DNA from: Anas platyrhynchos
Lineage: Eukaryota; Chordata; Aves; Anseriformes; Anatidae
DNA length: 64,000 bases
Assembly: GCF_047663525.1 (NCBI RefSeq)
Contig: NC_092588.1
Location: 139,492,501-139,556,500, forward strand
Direction of reading: 5' to 3'
Part shown: piece by piece, positions 23,239-36,549 of the stretch
How the letters are laid out: each line of letters begins with the position of its first letter
Numbering within the stretch: position 1 is the stretch's first letter
Position numbers and translations under genes: made by a program
The notes under the pieces: generated by a model
The model's input: only the letters and a program-made list of their open reading frames with translations
What the model was told of the DNA's origin: nothing
The model's database searches: none

Positions 23239-26200
23239 GACGTAGAAAGTAAGACAAACAACATATATGTTAATACCTTTTTATTCAAGCTTTAAAGTTT
23301 GGAAGATAACTGTCATTTTGAAAAGATTTTTTTTTTTCTAATTTTGTTGCAGATTCACCACGTTGCAAGTACAGTTTAGCAGTTGGAAAAAGAAGCATGT
23401 TAGAGTAGTCTCATCTTTGAAAGTCAATATCCGTCCACAAACCACAGTGATCGGAGTATATGAAATACAAATATATGAAATACAAATTTCATATCCATGA
23501 CTACATTTGTATAGAGGCTTTTAATTATTCTTTTCTTTCTTTCAAGTGCCCCCTGAAGCAGGAGTTGGATTTAAGGAGTTAGTACAGACAGATAATGAAC
23601 TCCATAATAGAGGATCAATCACTGGGGAAGCAAACCAGACAGAAATAATCCTTCTGTAGGCATTTGGTAAAATTAGACTATATTTACTGAATTGGAGAAA
23701 ACCTACAAAAGAAAACTGTGTGGGGCAGAATTAAGAGAAAAAGTTATAAGCATGTAAGAGATGTATCTTCACATAACCATGGCAAGAACTTGGTTTAGAC
23801 TCTTGCCAAGAACTGGTAGTATTTCACAATGGCTACCTAATAACATTTTTTTAAGTGGTAATGTAATGACCCTTTGGAAGATCACACATTCGTGTGCTAA
23901 ACAAAACTTGCACCAAGTTCAAATCAGAATTAACTCACAACTTGTGACCAGGGAAGCATGTTAGTACATTTTCTAGAAGGCAAAAAGATTATGTATGCAT
24001 AACCCCCTGTTTTTTTCTTAATCAAATTTGTAAAAATTTCCAAGTCATTCTAATGGTGGATAATAATTATATTTTTTCATCTGATTGTTGTCCAACAGAA
24101 GTAAAAGTAGTGTAACAAGTTATAGTTAGCTCACTTATTTTCATGACAACATAAATGATATATCCAGCCTTTAAAAATATCATCATATCATCAATGAAAT
24201 AGCCATTTTCTAATTGTTCTCTGTGTAGCCATCCCCCACCTGCTGAAAAACTGCAGGTATGTATGCAACTCATGCAGGACAGTGTTCTGGAGAAAGATGT
24301 AAGTGCAACAATAAACTTTCATAATATCCTAGAGCCTCAAATAGTTTGAAAAGACCATAATTTTCTTGACTGTTCAAGTAAATGTTTTAGTTCACACTGG
24401 CTGAAGACCTTGATTTTATACATGCTGACCCAGTTGTCTAACTTGAATAAATTACCTTTGCAAATTGAAACCACAATGCTATGTGACTGGCACTGGCCAG
24501 GAACCTCTCCCTGTGATCCTGGAGGTTTAATTCTTATTCAAACTAATCTAACTGACCTTACAAGGAATGTAGATAAATGGAGAATGTAAGACTTTCCCTA
24601 TATGTTTCAATGACTGAAAGAAACACTATTAGCTTTATGAACTTGTATGAATAATAGAGTTGAACAAAATACTGAATGGGGAAAAATATTCTGTCCTTCT
24701 TTCCTAAGAGAAGGAAAGAAAAAATAATAATAATAAAAAAATCACCAACAACAACAAAAAGATGTATCCAAAACTTGAAAAATATTTTTTTAGAAATGTG
24801 CTAGTATGCTTTGAAAAACATTTCAGAGCTACTCTACTGTCAAACTTCTAAAAACAATTCACTTCAAAGACTTACAATCTCTTTATCGTTCAAGTATGTT
24901 TGACATGGACATATTTGCGCAGTCTACAGTTTATAACTTTTTTTTGCTTCAAAGCACCATTCTTCATAAGAAAAAAAAAAAAAGGAAATAGATAAGGGAA
25001 GATACAAAGAAAATATAAAGGAGGAAAGAAATGAATGATGGTTTATAAAGGAGAGATTTTTTTTTTTTTTCAGACCTGACTTTGACTTGTGACGCTGATT
25101 TACCTGCCGCTTTGAGGTATATTCCATTGCATGTGGAAATTTACACCTGCCAAAATAACAAATGAGATTAAGGTAAAATCCTCAAACTGTATGCAAAGTT
25201 AGTAGATTTATAGACTTCTTATGTTACTACAAAAATGAACATTCCTTCTTCATAAAGGAATTGTTTCTTTTGCGTTATTTGCTTACCTCATATTATGAAA
25301 TAGATGCTAGTTGCCAACACAATAACATGGGTTGAGGAGAAACTCTAAATAAGTTAAGATTTTTCAGTTATGTTTGTCATTTTTTTCATGTGTGCTTTGT
25401 CCTTAAAAAGTCATTAAGTGATTCCAAATTTAATAAAATTCAACTTCTTTTTCTTTTGTTTGCTGGTAGTTTAAGGTGCATTTTTCTGTTCTCATTTTAA
25501 AAACCTATCTGTACCTGGAGAGTTTTTCTGTACGCAGTGTTAATTGTGAACTAGTAGCTGGACAACTTAGATCTGACTTCATTGTGAAGTATAACACTGT
25601 GACTGTCATAATCTCAGAAAAAAACATATATTTACAGATATAAATTTGTATGTTTTTGCTACATACTTGTTTTGGACATCTAAGCTGAGTAACAGTCATA
25701 TTGGCAATCTCTTTGAAGTTTTATTTCTTCAGCATTATGTCAATAAAATATATACAACAAACTGAAATTTTAACAAAGGATTAAAAAAAAAAAAAAAGAG
25801 AGAGAAATTAACTTTGTTCCTGAAAAATGAGAACTCATATGAGACTGAGACTTCACTTAGAGGCATTGTACAAATGCTATTGTAAAATAGCTTTTTTTTT
25901 TTTTTTTTTTTAATCTGATCGCATGAAATAAGGTTGTTCAAAATTCATGTTGGGAGAAATAAGTTGACAGAGAAGTCTGCCAAACATTTGTTTTCTGAAT
26001 CAAGCTCAGGATCACGCTTAGACAGCAGCAACTTTTGTGCATGAATGGGTACTTTGATCTGGATATCTGACAGCATAACAAGAATAAAGAAGCATACCAT
26101 AATATGGGGTTTCCTGAAGATGTCAGTTGTTCATCTTTGTCAGCAATAAGTGTGGTTTACGTTCCCTCAGAGCTTTACTTTAAAATCTGATTCTTGGAGG

Positions 26201-29200
26201 TAATATCCAGACACAATTTAGCATGGAACTCAGTTCATGTTCTGAGATTCCCAAACTTGTCCTAGGCTTTCAGACACCTGAAGGTTTTGTCAGCAACACC
26301 AATTTGGATTGTGACTTGACCCCAGTGACTTGGCTGATGTGAGGCAGACCTGCCAGGTCTGCCATCTTCTGTTTTTATGGCTGTCTTGTTTGGGAGAAGC
26401 TTTTTAGTTTATATCTATTTTGATGCAGCTGCTTAAGCCAGAATTTTTCCTTCTTGTTTCAGATCTCTTTTCCTACTCTTGTTATCTTGTAAGACTGCAC
26501 TAAGATAGCTTTTAATCGGTTATGGAAGTGGTAACTTTGTTTTCTCTCCACCGTTCTCTATATTGCATAAGTAAATGCAGCAATGTTTGACATTTCTTGG
26601 CTCATCTCTGGGATTAAGTGTTGCTCAATTAACATTAATTGAAGAGCCTTTCTGCAAGTGTTAGTGTTTTCAATACAGTTACATGAGACATATTAGCTGT
26701 AAATGCGTATTATTAAACTCCTTAATATCTAGGTCCATTCTAAAGCCTTCATAGGGACCATATGTGACCTAACACATCTATTACTCATATATTACTCTTA
26801 ACAAAAGATTTTTATCCAGAACCACCTTGTCCTCCGTCTTTTGACAATACTAGATGCTTGCAGTACCAATAAACAAAACAATACAAATAAGTTCATTCTG
26901 AGGTAAACATGTTAAGCATGTTGAATTGTTGCACTTGAGTTTAAAAGAGGATGTAATCATCTCTTTCCACTGTCTAGACATTGGAAAGAGTTGTCAAGGC
27001 TACAGCTACAGCTTACCAAGAATCTGCTTTTGCTCCATGAGGAGAACTAAATCTTTGAAATCAAAGCATCATGAAAAATATTAGCTGGCATGGATTTCTG
27101 ACACGAAAAATCAAGTGCTGCCCTTCACTGAACTGTTGCTCACCATTTCTCCCATTAGGCACACTGCCAGACCCGATGGTGTATGTGGAAGCTGCAAAGA
27201 ATCACATCTGAATGTTTATATAGGGGCTAAACTATTCTAGGGAAGGTCAGACCAGCATGAGGGGGCAAATCACAGGGAAACCTCACTGTGGAGAGGAGTG
27301 ACAGCTGTCAGAAAGCAGGAGTTACTACTTGGGGCATGCCGATTGCCTGGCAGATGGGTATACTTACTTACAGTGAAATAATTCTTATGTTCCTGAGAGA
27401 TAGGAACCACTACAGAAACATTTTTCAATCTGCAAATGCAAGTAGTGACTGCTTCAAAACAAGCTAAAAGGAGGCATTCATCTGCTTTAGCCTCCAATTG
27501 CTCCTGGAGAGTTTTTCTCCTTCTTGAAGACTTCCCTGGCACAGTTAGTATTGCCACAACAAGTGGAAGGAAGAAAACTTGCTAGGCTAAATTCTTCTTT
27601 AAAGATATATCCCCTCCATAAGCCTACTATCAGCATGTGTCACAGTGGCATTTTGCAAATCTGCTGTGCATTCCTACACACCAAATGTTTATTATGCATA
27701 TTAAGATGTTCTATCACAACACAGGGGGAATATGTTAAAGTGAAATCTATGACAACACAGCTTCTGAGTGTATTTATTTCTTTGTAGCCAGATCAGCTCT
27801 CTATTGAAGGTGATTTAGCCCAGTTCAATTGAACTAGTTTTAAAAAATGTCTCTGGCAAACTCCATTCTCTGCCAGGCCAGGCTGCAGCCTCTGTGATTG
27901 ATTTATTGGCCATGTCCCTGCTTGCCTGCTTTGGTGTGGTCCTGTAACACCCATGCCATTGGCTTCTGAAGTGGATTTCAGATTATTCACATGCCACTCC
28001 TATGTGAGGCTCACAATGTTCAAGTATGTGAAAGACAGAAAGAACTCTGTTAGAACAGGAGAGGTCAAATGAACAGAATAACTGGAAATCAGACATGACC
28101 CAAGAGCAGAAAGACTGCCTCCTGCCTGAAAAATTCATCTCTTTGGAAATGAACAAATCTCTTCCAAAATATTAACTTTGGTTTTTAAATTTTCCTGTTT
28201 ATCTTTTCCTCTATGCAGTTTTAATACAGACCTAAGTGTGAAATTGTGGTCTTTAACTAGACTGTAACAGCTAGTGAGGTTCAGTGATTAGTTTGTTGGT
28301 GGAAAAAGACCCTTCAAAACTGTTCCTTGAAAGCAGACACATTCTTATCAAGAACTTTGCAGAAGAGATTCTATCAGTGGGTAGACAAGAGTGATACAGG
28401 AGAAAACCATAACCCTAATACATCAAAGTATTAATACAGCAAAATGCTTCACTGCTTTTCAAAAAGAGCACATGCTGTCTAATGGGACTTGTGTGCTCGT
28501 CTAAGCTACGCAAATAGCACAAAGATGTATATTAGGCCAGAACAAAAGCAGGAATTACACTTTTAATGAAAAGGTGGGTAGAAAGGAAAGAGGAAAGGTC
28601 AACATAAAGCTTGTATGTGGAGGCAGGAGGATTAGAATAGGGAACTCAAGACAGGATCTTGGGCATCAGATATGTAGCTCTATTCCAAAGAGGATCAGGA
28701 GGATGGAGAATTGAGCTGAAGAGAATAAGAGTTGAACATGTGAGGAGGGACAACCTCCTCCTTATTAAAGGATAAAGATGTCTTCCCTGTTGCATGACCC
28801 AACATAGAAGTGGCACTGGTAAAGTTGCTTTTTTTTTTGTTCTCTCACTTTAATTTCTATGTTTGTATTATTATCTCTGTTATCCTTTAGAATCTTGCAG
28901 TTCTCATATGGCTTTATCTTAGCGTGCTGACCAGCACTATACTGATATATGATCTCTGTTAAACTTGGCTCTATCACAATCTTTCAGGGAGCTGTCTGGT
29001 TCGTTCTCTATTCTTGGGTCCTGTAGCTATCATTGTACTGGATATATGTCAAATGAGGGTCACAGCCATTGCTAGAGTTAAAAGGTTGGGATGTGGGACT
29101 TGGAACTCCCAGGCCCTGTTTGGGGCTTTGCTGCCTTGTGGTTTTCAAAGTTGAGCAACATCCCTGGAGCTTCTGATCACATGCAGGCAAAGGCATCGTT

Positions 29201-32200
29201 TGGTACAGCATTGTTGTTGCCTGTGTCAATGTTATTGTAAAGGCAGACTCATTGAAAGACTGTTGGAAGCATCTCTTGTTCAGATGATTCAACTTTATCT
29301 GGATCTTTTTGGGTTCTCATTTTGAAAGTGTGCTCCATTAAAAAACACACACACAAAAATTCTCTTAAATTCATTACAGAGTTCAAAATGGAATTAAAAC
29401 TGACTTGATTAAACTTTTTGTTTAGCCTCAAACATTATTACTTTTTAATGTTGTCTTTCTTGCTCAAATGTTTCTCTTTAATTTGTTTTCCCCTCAAATT
29501 GCCAGCAAACCACAGGCACTTTATCACTGCATGAGCTACTGGGACTCAGTTCCAGCTTCCACATCACAAAGTGTCTACCACACCATGAAACTGAGCTATC
29601 TCTTTACCCCCACAGGAAGCACTCCCTAACCATAGATTGAGGCATAGGCATAAGGCAGTTCATGTGGGAGGTTTGTCATACGGCTGTTCTAGAGATAAGC
29701 AGAAAGCTTCACTGAACAAAGCTGCACTAGCATTAACCACACAGCTCTTAGAGGCAAGCATATCCTAATTAATCACAATTATGCAAACTCAAGCATTTGC
29801 ATATAGCACCATGCACAGAGTTACAGTGAATTTGGCAGTGATGCCTACTGGTTGTGAGTCAGCCAGGAAGGGAACCTCAGCACTTGCCCCAGGAAATCAG
29901 AGGGGTGAGACTCTAGGCTCTCCCAGCTGGGAACAGGGCAAGAACAAAGGCTTAATTAAGTGCAGTTTCTCTGGGAAGTTACTGTATTCCCCTACTTAAC
30001 AGGAAATCTACCTCCTTGCTTTATACTTCCCATCTAAGTTTTGCATGGTCCTTTAGTGATTCAGCTAAAACACTGTGCTCCTCCTTTGAACTGGCAGAGT
30101 CAAAGGCAGCTGCCAGCTGGGCAGCACTCTAAATTCACAGCTCTAACACCTCACTTTGACGATACAAAACCTAGTGCTTCAGCCAAATTTACAGTAGCAA
30201 AACTATTCACCTTCTTGAGCCCTAATCAGCTACCAGCAGAGCTCCAAAGGGAGGTGAATCTCTGTGGCAAACTGGCTGCAGGCCGTTAAGATCTAGGTGC
30301 AGCTTCAAGTGCGATGCTCATAGCATCAAGCTATGAACCACTTGCGCCATAAAGGCCACATGCTCAATTTTGTCCCTGTGTGGACTAATGCTGACAGCAT
30401 TTATGACTAAAATTATCTAGATCTTTTTCTCTCTGCAGCTGGGAAGCTGGGTAATTTGTTAGACATTCCTCAGTTGCAGAAGAAGATATTGCTGGTTGTA
30501 GTCTATTTACTACTATGTGAGTACAATTCTCTGTAGAACAAAAGCAAATGTAAATTGACTAAACAGGAAAACTCACTTTGTTTTGTTCCTGGAAAGGAAC
30601 ACAGAGATATTCTCCCTGCTCTCCCAGGTGTTGCAATTACCTATTAGTTCCTTTTCCCAAACGAAACAAAGATCCTCCCCTGCCTTCTCAAATTGAAAAG
30701 CAGGTATCTATCCAGGCTAGCACTGACTGCTTACAGGAGGCTTGGTTGAGGGGTGCCTCACCTGTACCTATCAGAGCAGAATAGATAACAGCACTTTAGA
30801 AAGAGAAAAGAAATGCTAAAAACTCTGCTTTTTGTAATCAGAGACAGTCAGCATACAAAACAAGTAGGTTGAAGAGACTATGACGATTTAAAAATAAAAA
30901 GAAAATCTTAAATGAATGTGTGAATGAGTGAGCACTTGTAAGTAGTATGAACAGGGAGAATCTTTCCACCCTTCTTTCCTGAATGATTGATGAGAAGACT
31001 ATTCAGCCATATCCTTGAATAGCAAAAATGAAAGCATTCATGTTGATTTCTTTGGAACTACTGCTGTTTATGTCACTGCAAGATATATCCCTAAGAGAGG
31101 TGAGATAAGGTGTAAGGAGGGTGAAGATAGAAGCACATGAGATTAATGAAAAATTATCACAGGTGCTGTATTCCAAGTAAATACAGCTCATAACCTCAGG
31201 AAGCCTTCAAGAAGTTTTTTCTTTCAGTCTTACTTCTGGTTTATAAATAACAATGAACAAATATACCTCTCTGCTCTGAATGCCTCTCTAGCAATGACAT
31301 GTTGTCATTAATCATTATAGGATTCATTGTTAACTTTCTTTCTTTTCAATGCAATACAATGTTTTGCTTGTGGTTTTACACAGAATTATGCCAAGATATA
31401 GATATGTCCTGATTATCTCTTTTAACAAAAGAGATATGGCCTTTGCTAGAGAACACTGTCTGATTTTCACCTTGGAGCAGAAGCAGCACTGAATACAGCA
31501 ACCGCATGCTAACGTCCCAGGGGGCACAGTGTGAAACAATTTCACAATTAGGTAGAGTACTGCGAATTAGGACTGTGGGACCAATATGTTGCTGGCACTT
31601 TTATCTTCAACTGCTTGCTTAAGCTGACTATTGTCAATCCTTTCCTTTTGTCATCCATCTATGAAGAATATAAATCCAAAACTATAAATATTCTTTGTAA
31701 GTCTGAGAAGCAGATGAAAAATGAAAGAAAATTGAGGTTTTTCTAGACTATACATAGAGGGTTTAAAGCTTTTTTTATTATTTATTTTAGCTAAATGTGC
31801 ACTTTTTTTTTCCCAAATCATTCAAACTTTCTTAGATTGAAATTAACCACAACTGTATAAGATCCTAATTTACAGTTAAAAAGTACAAAAGCAGGTGAAA
31901 ACAGGTCTTGAAATTTCTCAGTTCTTAACATTTTTATTCTCATGTAACAGTAATGCAGGTGAACAGCTAAGAGAGAGATGCATTTCTTCCTTAACACTAA
32001 ATCTCTGCCCCTTCAAGTAAAGGCTGAAAACTCAAAACCTGCTCAGCAACCCCAGTAAAACCTGGGGGAACTTTGGCAATATGACCAAGTGTCATGAGAG
32101 AAAAAAAAAAAAAAAAAGGCATTTGAATCACATGAAGAAACATCTCTCTCCCATGTTGTTTGTTGTTTAGGAAACAACAGTAACTAATAATAATTTGACC

Positions 32201-32729
32201 AAATCTACTCTAAAATATACGGCATAATCCAGATCACCTGATATACAGGGTGATCCTACTCCCCAAATTCCCACAGATTTCATTGAGGCTTGGATTTTAT
32301 TCCTGTTCTTACTTAGCATAAACTTGCTAATGTCTTCTCTTAAAACAGGACTTCTGCAGTTACTTTTTAGCAGTATTTGGATGGGCTGAGGAAGATTTTT
32401 TTTTTTCAAGGGGTGTGCAAAAACTGGACTAGAAGGGCCCACTGTAAATTCAAATTGATAAACCTTATAGCTATTAGCCTCTAGGATCTTATCTGAATAT
32501 ATGTTGAAAAGATTTTGTAAATTTCTGCTTATACTTCTTAAAACCACAAGCATTCTGCTTTGATTTACACATAAACACATCAAAGATTAAAGAGCAAGAC
32601 AATTACGATGAAGCTGATGAATTCTTAATCTCAGAAACAGCGGCAAATTAAGGGAAAACAGAGTCTCGTTACTGGTTGTTCCTTTGTGATTAAGTATTAG
32701 TTATCTTCTATGTCTGACATTCTGTAGCC

Positions 32730-33010
32730 CTATTTATTTGATTAATTTAATTGTCATCCTAATTAATTTAATTATTTTGTAGCAAGGGTTGAGAGGCTGG
32801 TGTATTCACAGCTCTCTATATGGAGCTCGACTGATTACCAGCGCCAGTTTGCTGAACTGGTAAAAAGCCGCCGCTCGGTCCCCGGTGCCACTGTCGCTTG
32901 TCTGTGGCTGACTGATGTGCCCTCCGCTGGATTCTGTCTCCGTGCCGTTGTTCCCAGATTAATGTAGGGGATGGGATTATTCACGGTGCGTTAAATTAAG
33001 CATGTAGAGC
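32730..33010 (+). promoter_or_regulatory. Candidate distal promoter element of PLXDC2
   Basis: Two copies of a TAATTTAATT-type homeodomain-like block (about 32742-32752 and 32762-32775) precede a GC-rising segment. That segment has nested inverted repeats, TTACCAG...CTGGTAA (32835-32863) and CCAGTT...AACTGG (32844-32860). It lies 1.1-1.4 kb before the PLXDC2 start codon and is unlike the AT-rich DNA around it. Regulatory function is inferred from position and motif content only. Confidence 0.35.
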
Positions 33011-33902
33011 AATGTATGCAGGACACAGCCTCCAGTCCTTGAACTTTTGGGGGGATGAGCATACATGAGCAAGTCTGAGTGGTAAAGAGAAAATAAATAA
33101 ATAAATAAATCGGGGAGGGGGAATTAAGGGAAGCTCGTCTATCCGGAAACACTAGTAAAAATACTGGGGGGGAGGGGGGAAGGCAGCATTAAGTGGCACT
33201 GGGGGGTTGCTTTGCTTTGTCACTCCGCGAGGCAGACACATCTTTGCAGAGCAACTTGTAAGCAGCCAGCAGCCCGCGGGCCGGGCTCTCTTCGTCCCGC
33301 ACAGCGGCGGAGCTCCAGCCTCGCAGGGAGGGGCGAGGAACAGCGACCCCAGCCCGCCCCCGGCCGCCGTGGGACCCCGCAGCTTCGGGGCAGCGCCTCC
33401 CGGGACCTCCTCGTCCCTGCGGCCGAGCGGAACCGAGCGCGGCCCCGGCGCCTGCGCCCCTGCGGAGGAGGGCGGGGGGGGATCCGGCCCCACGGCAGCC
33501 CCCCCCCTTCCTGGCAGGGGGCTGCCCCGGGCCCTGCTCTAACGCCTACCGGTGTCGGGAACCAGCCCGAAAGAGAGGGAGAACTCGCGGGTCCCCGCCC
33601 GCGGCGCATCCGCCCGCCCTCCCGGTCCTGCGCCCCCCCCCCCTCCGGGGCTCGGGGCCGGCCCCGGCTGGAAGATTTCCCCGCTCGCTTCCCTTCGGAG
33701 GGGTTTTGTCGCCTAGTCGTGCGCCGAGGGGAGGCACCGTCCCTAAGGCACCCTGCCTCACCCTGCGGGGGAAGGGAGCTGGGTGGGGGCAAGCCAGGAA
33801 GGGAGGATCTCAGCGGCTCTCCTAAAAATCTGTCGGCAGGCTGCGAGGAAGGGAGAGTTTGGCACTTGGCGGGCGAGGCTGCTCTTGTTTTCTCCGGCGG
33901 TG

Positions 33903-33917
33903 ATGCCTCTGGACTGA
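33903..33917 (+). other. Possible uORF of PLXDC2 (4 codons)
   Basis: ATG CCT CTG GAC TGA lies about 200 bases before the PLXDC2 start codon. It counts as a uORF only if transcription begins upstream of it, which is unknown. Confidence 0.3.
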
Positions 33918-34007
33918 GAGCGGCGAGGCTGTGAGAGTTGGGGGGACGGAGCCCTCCCCAGCATCCCTCCCCCTCCCCATCCAGCCCCGGCGGCTGCCCC
34001 CCGCTAC

Positions 34008-34049
34008 ATGAGAGCTGCAGGGAGGAGAGAGCGACTCGGTGCCTGCTAG
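34008..34049 (+). other. Possible uORF of PLXDC2 (13 codons)
   Basis: An ATG at 34008 in weak context (T at -3) opens a frame that stops at TAG 34047-34049, 70 bases before the main start codon. Whether it is in the mRNA depends on the unknown start site. Confidence 0.4.
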
Positions 34050-34119
34050 GGCTGCTCCCCGCCGCCTCCCGGACTTTCCCACCCCCGCCCAGGAGAGTTG
34101 CCTCGGCAGGCTCCGTGCT

Positions 34120-34228
34120 ATGGCGAGGCTGCGGAGAAGCAAACTAGCCGCTGGATTTTTATTACTTTTCCAATGCCTGAGCGAGCGCTGCCAGCTCGCC
34201 GCCGAGGAGACGCCGAGCCAGAGCAACG
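34120..34228 (+). CDS. PLXDC2: PLXDC2 (plexin domain-containing protein 2), first coding exon
   Basis: The exon starts at an ATG in good context (G at -3, G at +4) and ends at the donor G|GTAAGC (34228/34229), giving 36 codons plus one base (phase 1). The peptide is MARLRRSKLAAGFLLLFQCL then SERCQLAAEETPSQSN: a basic n-region, a hydrophobic core at residues 9-20 and a polar c-region, i.e. a signal peptide. The MAR start, a basic residue before LAA, and a short hydrophobic core fit the PLXDC2 N-terminus as I recall it from mammals. PLXDC2 (TEM7R) is a single-pass cell-surface protein with nidogen-like and PSI-type domains, encoded by later exons outside this window. Position downstream of and parallel to a MALRD1-like gene supports the call. 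Confidence 0.85.
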
Positions 34229-34257
34229 GTAAGCCAGACCGGGACCGGGACCGTGAT

Positions 34258-34294
34258 GGGGACACGGGGCTGGGGTCGGGGTCAGGGCTGGGGG
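34258..34294 (+). other. G-quadruplex-prone run just inside PLXDC2 intron 1
   Basis: Six runs of three or more G with loops of 1-5 bases (34258-34260, 34266-34269, 34272-34275, 34278-34281, 34285-34287, 34290-34294) lie on the non-template strand, starting 30 bases after the splice donor. Confidence 0.75.
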
Positions 34295-36497
34295 TGGCCC
34301 CGCCACCCCCCGCAGCATCACCGCAGAGAGCAAACGGCGTTTGGGGGCCGGCTCCCCCCGCTCCCGAGGGAGGCCCGGGGTGCTGGTTTTGCACCCCTCG
34401 TTCATCGCCAGCTTCTCTGGGAAGAGCTTCCCCCTCTCTCGCTTTATTTATTTATTTTAACGACAAGTCGGGACTTTTCCTCCCGTCATCGATCTGCTCC
34501 GCCGTCACCGGTGCTGTTCCCTTCCCAGAGCTCTTCGTCGGGTCCCCATGGGTTCCTTCCCGGCCTCAGAGACACTCCCCCCCCGAGGCGAAGGGCTCGG
34601 TAGGGAAAGGGGAGAGACCCCAGGGAGCCCTGGGCAGTGGGCTGAGACCCCCGGTGACCCCCCAGCTTCTCCCCCGGCAGCGACCCGTGGAAGCACAGGC
34701 AAAGTTTCCCTGCAGCTCCTGCCCGGGCACTCAGCTCCCCTTGCTCAAGCTGGTAGCTTGCAGCCTTCCCTGAACAAGCAGGCGTTGAGAGAAGGAGCAA
34801 GAGAATGGAAGGATACCCTCGGGGCCGTGGGACCTGTTAGTCAAGGGTTGCTCTGTCGGCTCAGCTCGCTTGGGGTCCTCTCGTTAGTGCTTCTCGGAGA
34901 CACCTGTTAATGCGTGACACATGGCACCTGCGGGGCTTTCTGGCCCGCCACTGTTTACCACAGCGTGGGGCTCCCTTTTGATCGCTAAAGCCTTCTGTGC
35001 CTTGCATTCCTGTGCTGCGGAGGGGAAAGCTGCTAAAGGAAAGCCTGGTGCGTTTGCGGATAGATATTTAAGCAGCAAGTGAGGAAAAGCGTGTTTTTTG
35101 TGTGTGTCAGGGGACCTTGCTGCAGCAGCTTCTAGCTTATATATATATATATTTGTAAAAGTGATGTTTTTATGTTTGAAATACTACCCAGTTCATTATC
35201 AGATGAAACATGTTCACCAGCCTCCCTGGTGTACTAGAGCTGCCCCTTTCTTCTTTCCTAAAAGGTTTCATACATGTGAGGTGTTTTGTGGTCACAGAGT
35301 GACTGACCTGAACTAGGGAGACTTGGGAGTTTTCTGCAATGCCAGGTGAGATAATATGCCAGACAGAGCAGGGATTTTCCCAGTCAGGGGCCTACCACTG
35401 AGTTTGGGAATTGCTAAATGACAAGGTAGCTCAGCAGGTTGCTGGGGGCTCACATGTCACTTGGGGCCAAGGGGAAAAGCCAGGAGGAGGCTTTTCATGC
35501 ACTGCTGCAAAACTCATGCTGCTTCTCTAAGGGCTTTAGGTAGCAGTTGTTGGTGTTTGTTAATGTTAGTTATCAGGAGAAATAAAAGTGTGTCTGCCAG
35601 AGTACAGAAAGAAAATGACTGCGGTGTGTGGCAGTGGACTAAGGTGACAAAGTTTATTAGCCTACAAAACATCGTACCTTTAAAAGAAACTGTCAGTGCT
35701 GACTAAAAGAAATATAACCTGCCAGAAGGGAAATAATCACTGCGCATCGGTGACTTAGGCTATTCAGTTGTAATAGTCAGCAATGTCTGTACCAGGAGGT
35801 GCTAAACAGAAGATACACCAACAGCTTGCTTATCCATAAATCATCTGTTAGTGTCTTGTGTGTTACTGAACATAATATAAATTATGAAGGAGTTAATAAT
35901 AAGGCAAATATTACTTTGATATATACATTCTGAAGAAAATACTTGAAGAGGCTGTTTCCTTCAACTGGACAATCTGATGCCAGTTTTGACAGATGGATGT
36001 GTATCACCACATAGTCTTATTCCTTCTCCCTTCGATAAAAAATATGTATTATGACAGCAATAATTAAATGTAACTAACATAATCAAAGTTGTATTTAACA
36101 CACTTTCATCATTACTTTTATGTATGTATATATAATGATTTTTAACAGTATATATTTCAGTATATAGGCTGTGTCTGATTAGCAAAAATAGAACTACTAC
36201 TAAGTAAAACCAGGGGGACTCAGTTTCTGTGGACAAAAATAAAAAGAGCCATTTCAAAGTTTCACTCTATTTAGCGTCTACTGCATCCCTTTGGAATAGC
36301 TTGGGTAAAACCTTCGAAAAATTAAAGTTTAAAAAAAATAAATAAATCTTTGAAGTTACTGCAGATCCTTAAAGGGAAGATGTTTTTCACATATTCTTGA
36401 AATACTCTTTTACTTTAAGTGATAGCAAAACACCATATTGAAAGTGAATGACATTAACAGCATCAAGAAATGCAAATGTTTAGTATGCCCTGTCAGG

Positions 36498-36549
36498 GTG
36501 TGTGTGTGTGTGGGTGGGAGATTTATTTATTTATTTATTTATTTATTTA
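36498..36549. repeat. (GT)n followed by (ATTT)n microsatellite
   Basis: A GT tract at 36498-36514 is followed, after GGGTGGGAG-type sequence, by seven ATTT units at 36521-36549. Confidence 0.88.

Larger units (their letters stand above)
20579..32729. other. Long intergenic stretch upstream of PLXDC2
   Basis: About 12 kb of mainly AT-rich DNA with no supported gene. Simple sequences seen: T-rich tracts (about 21140-21170, 21592-21608, 22350-22368), (TTAG)n at 22812-22834, a GT/AT tract at 23174-23238, A- and T-runs near 24970, 25060, 25783 and 25892, and a purine-rich block at 28560-28760. Open frames of 60-140 codons in this stretch (for example 32167-32583, minus strand) lack splice context and family resemblance. 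Confidence 0.5.
33190..34400 (+). promoter_or_regulatory. CpG island promoter region of PLXDC2
   Basis: A sharp change to very GC-rich, CpG-dense sequence covers the 5'UTR, first coding exon and start of intron 1. It includes GC-box-like GGGCGG and long G- and C-runs (for example about 33470-33481, 33498-33508, 33635-33646). No convincing TATA box lies just upstream of the start codon, as is usual for CpG island promoters. Many long open frames on both strands here are simply a result of high GC. The transcription start cannot be placed. Confidence 0.85.

Noticed and set aside
32167..32583. 138-codon minus-strand frame upstream of PLXDC2
   Set aside because: No recognisable domain, a poly-Lys stretch from a T-run, and no promoter or poly(A) context.
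33152..34910. Many long open frames on both strands (for example 33212-33934 and 34039-34773)
   Set aside because: They are by-products of the CpG island, where stop codons are rare. Only the 34120-34228 exon has a supported start, signal peptide and splice donor.
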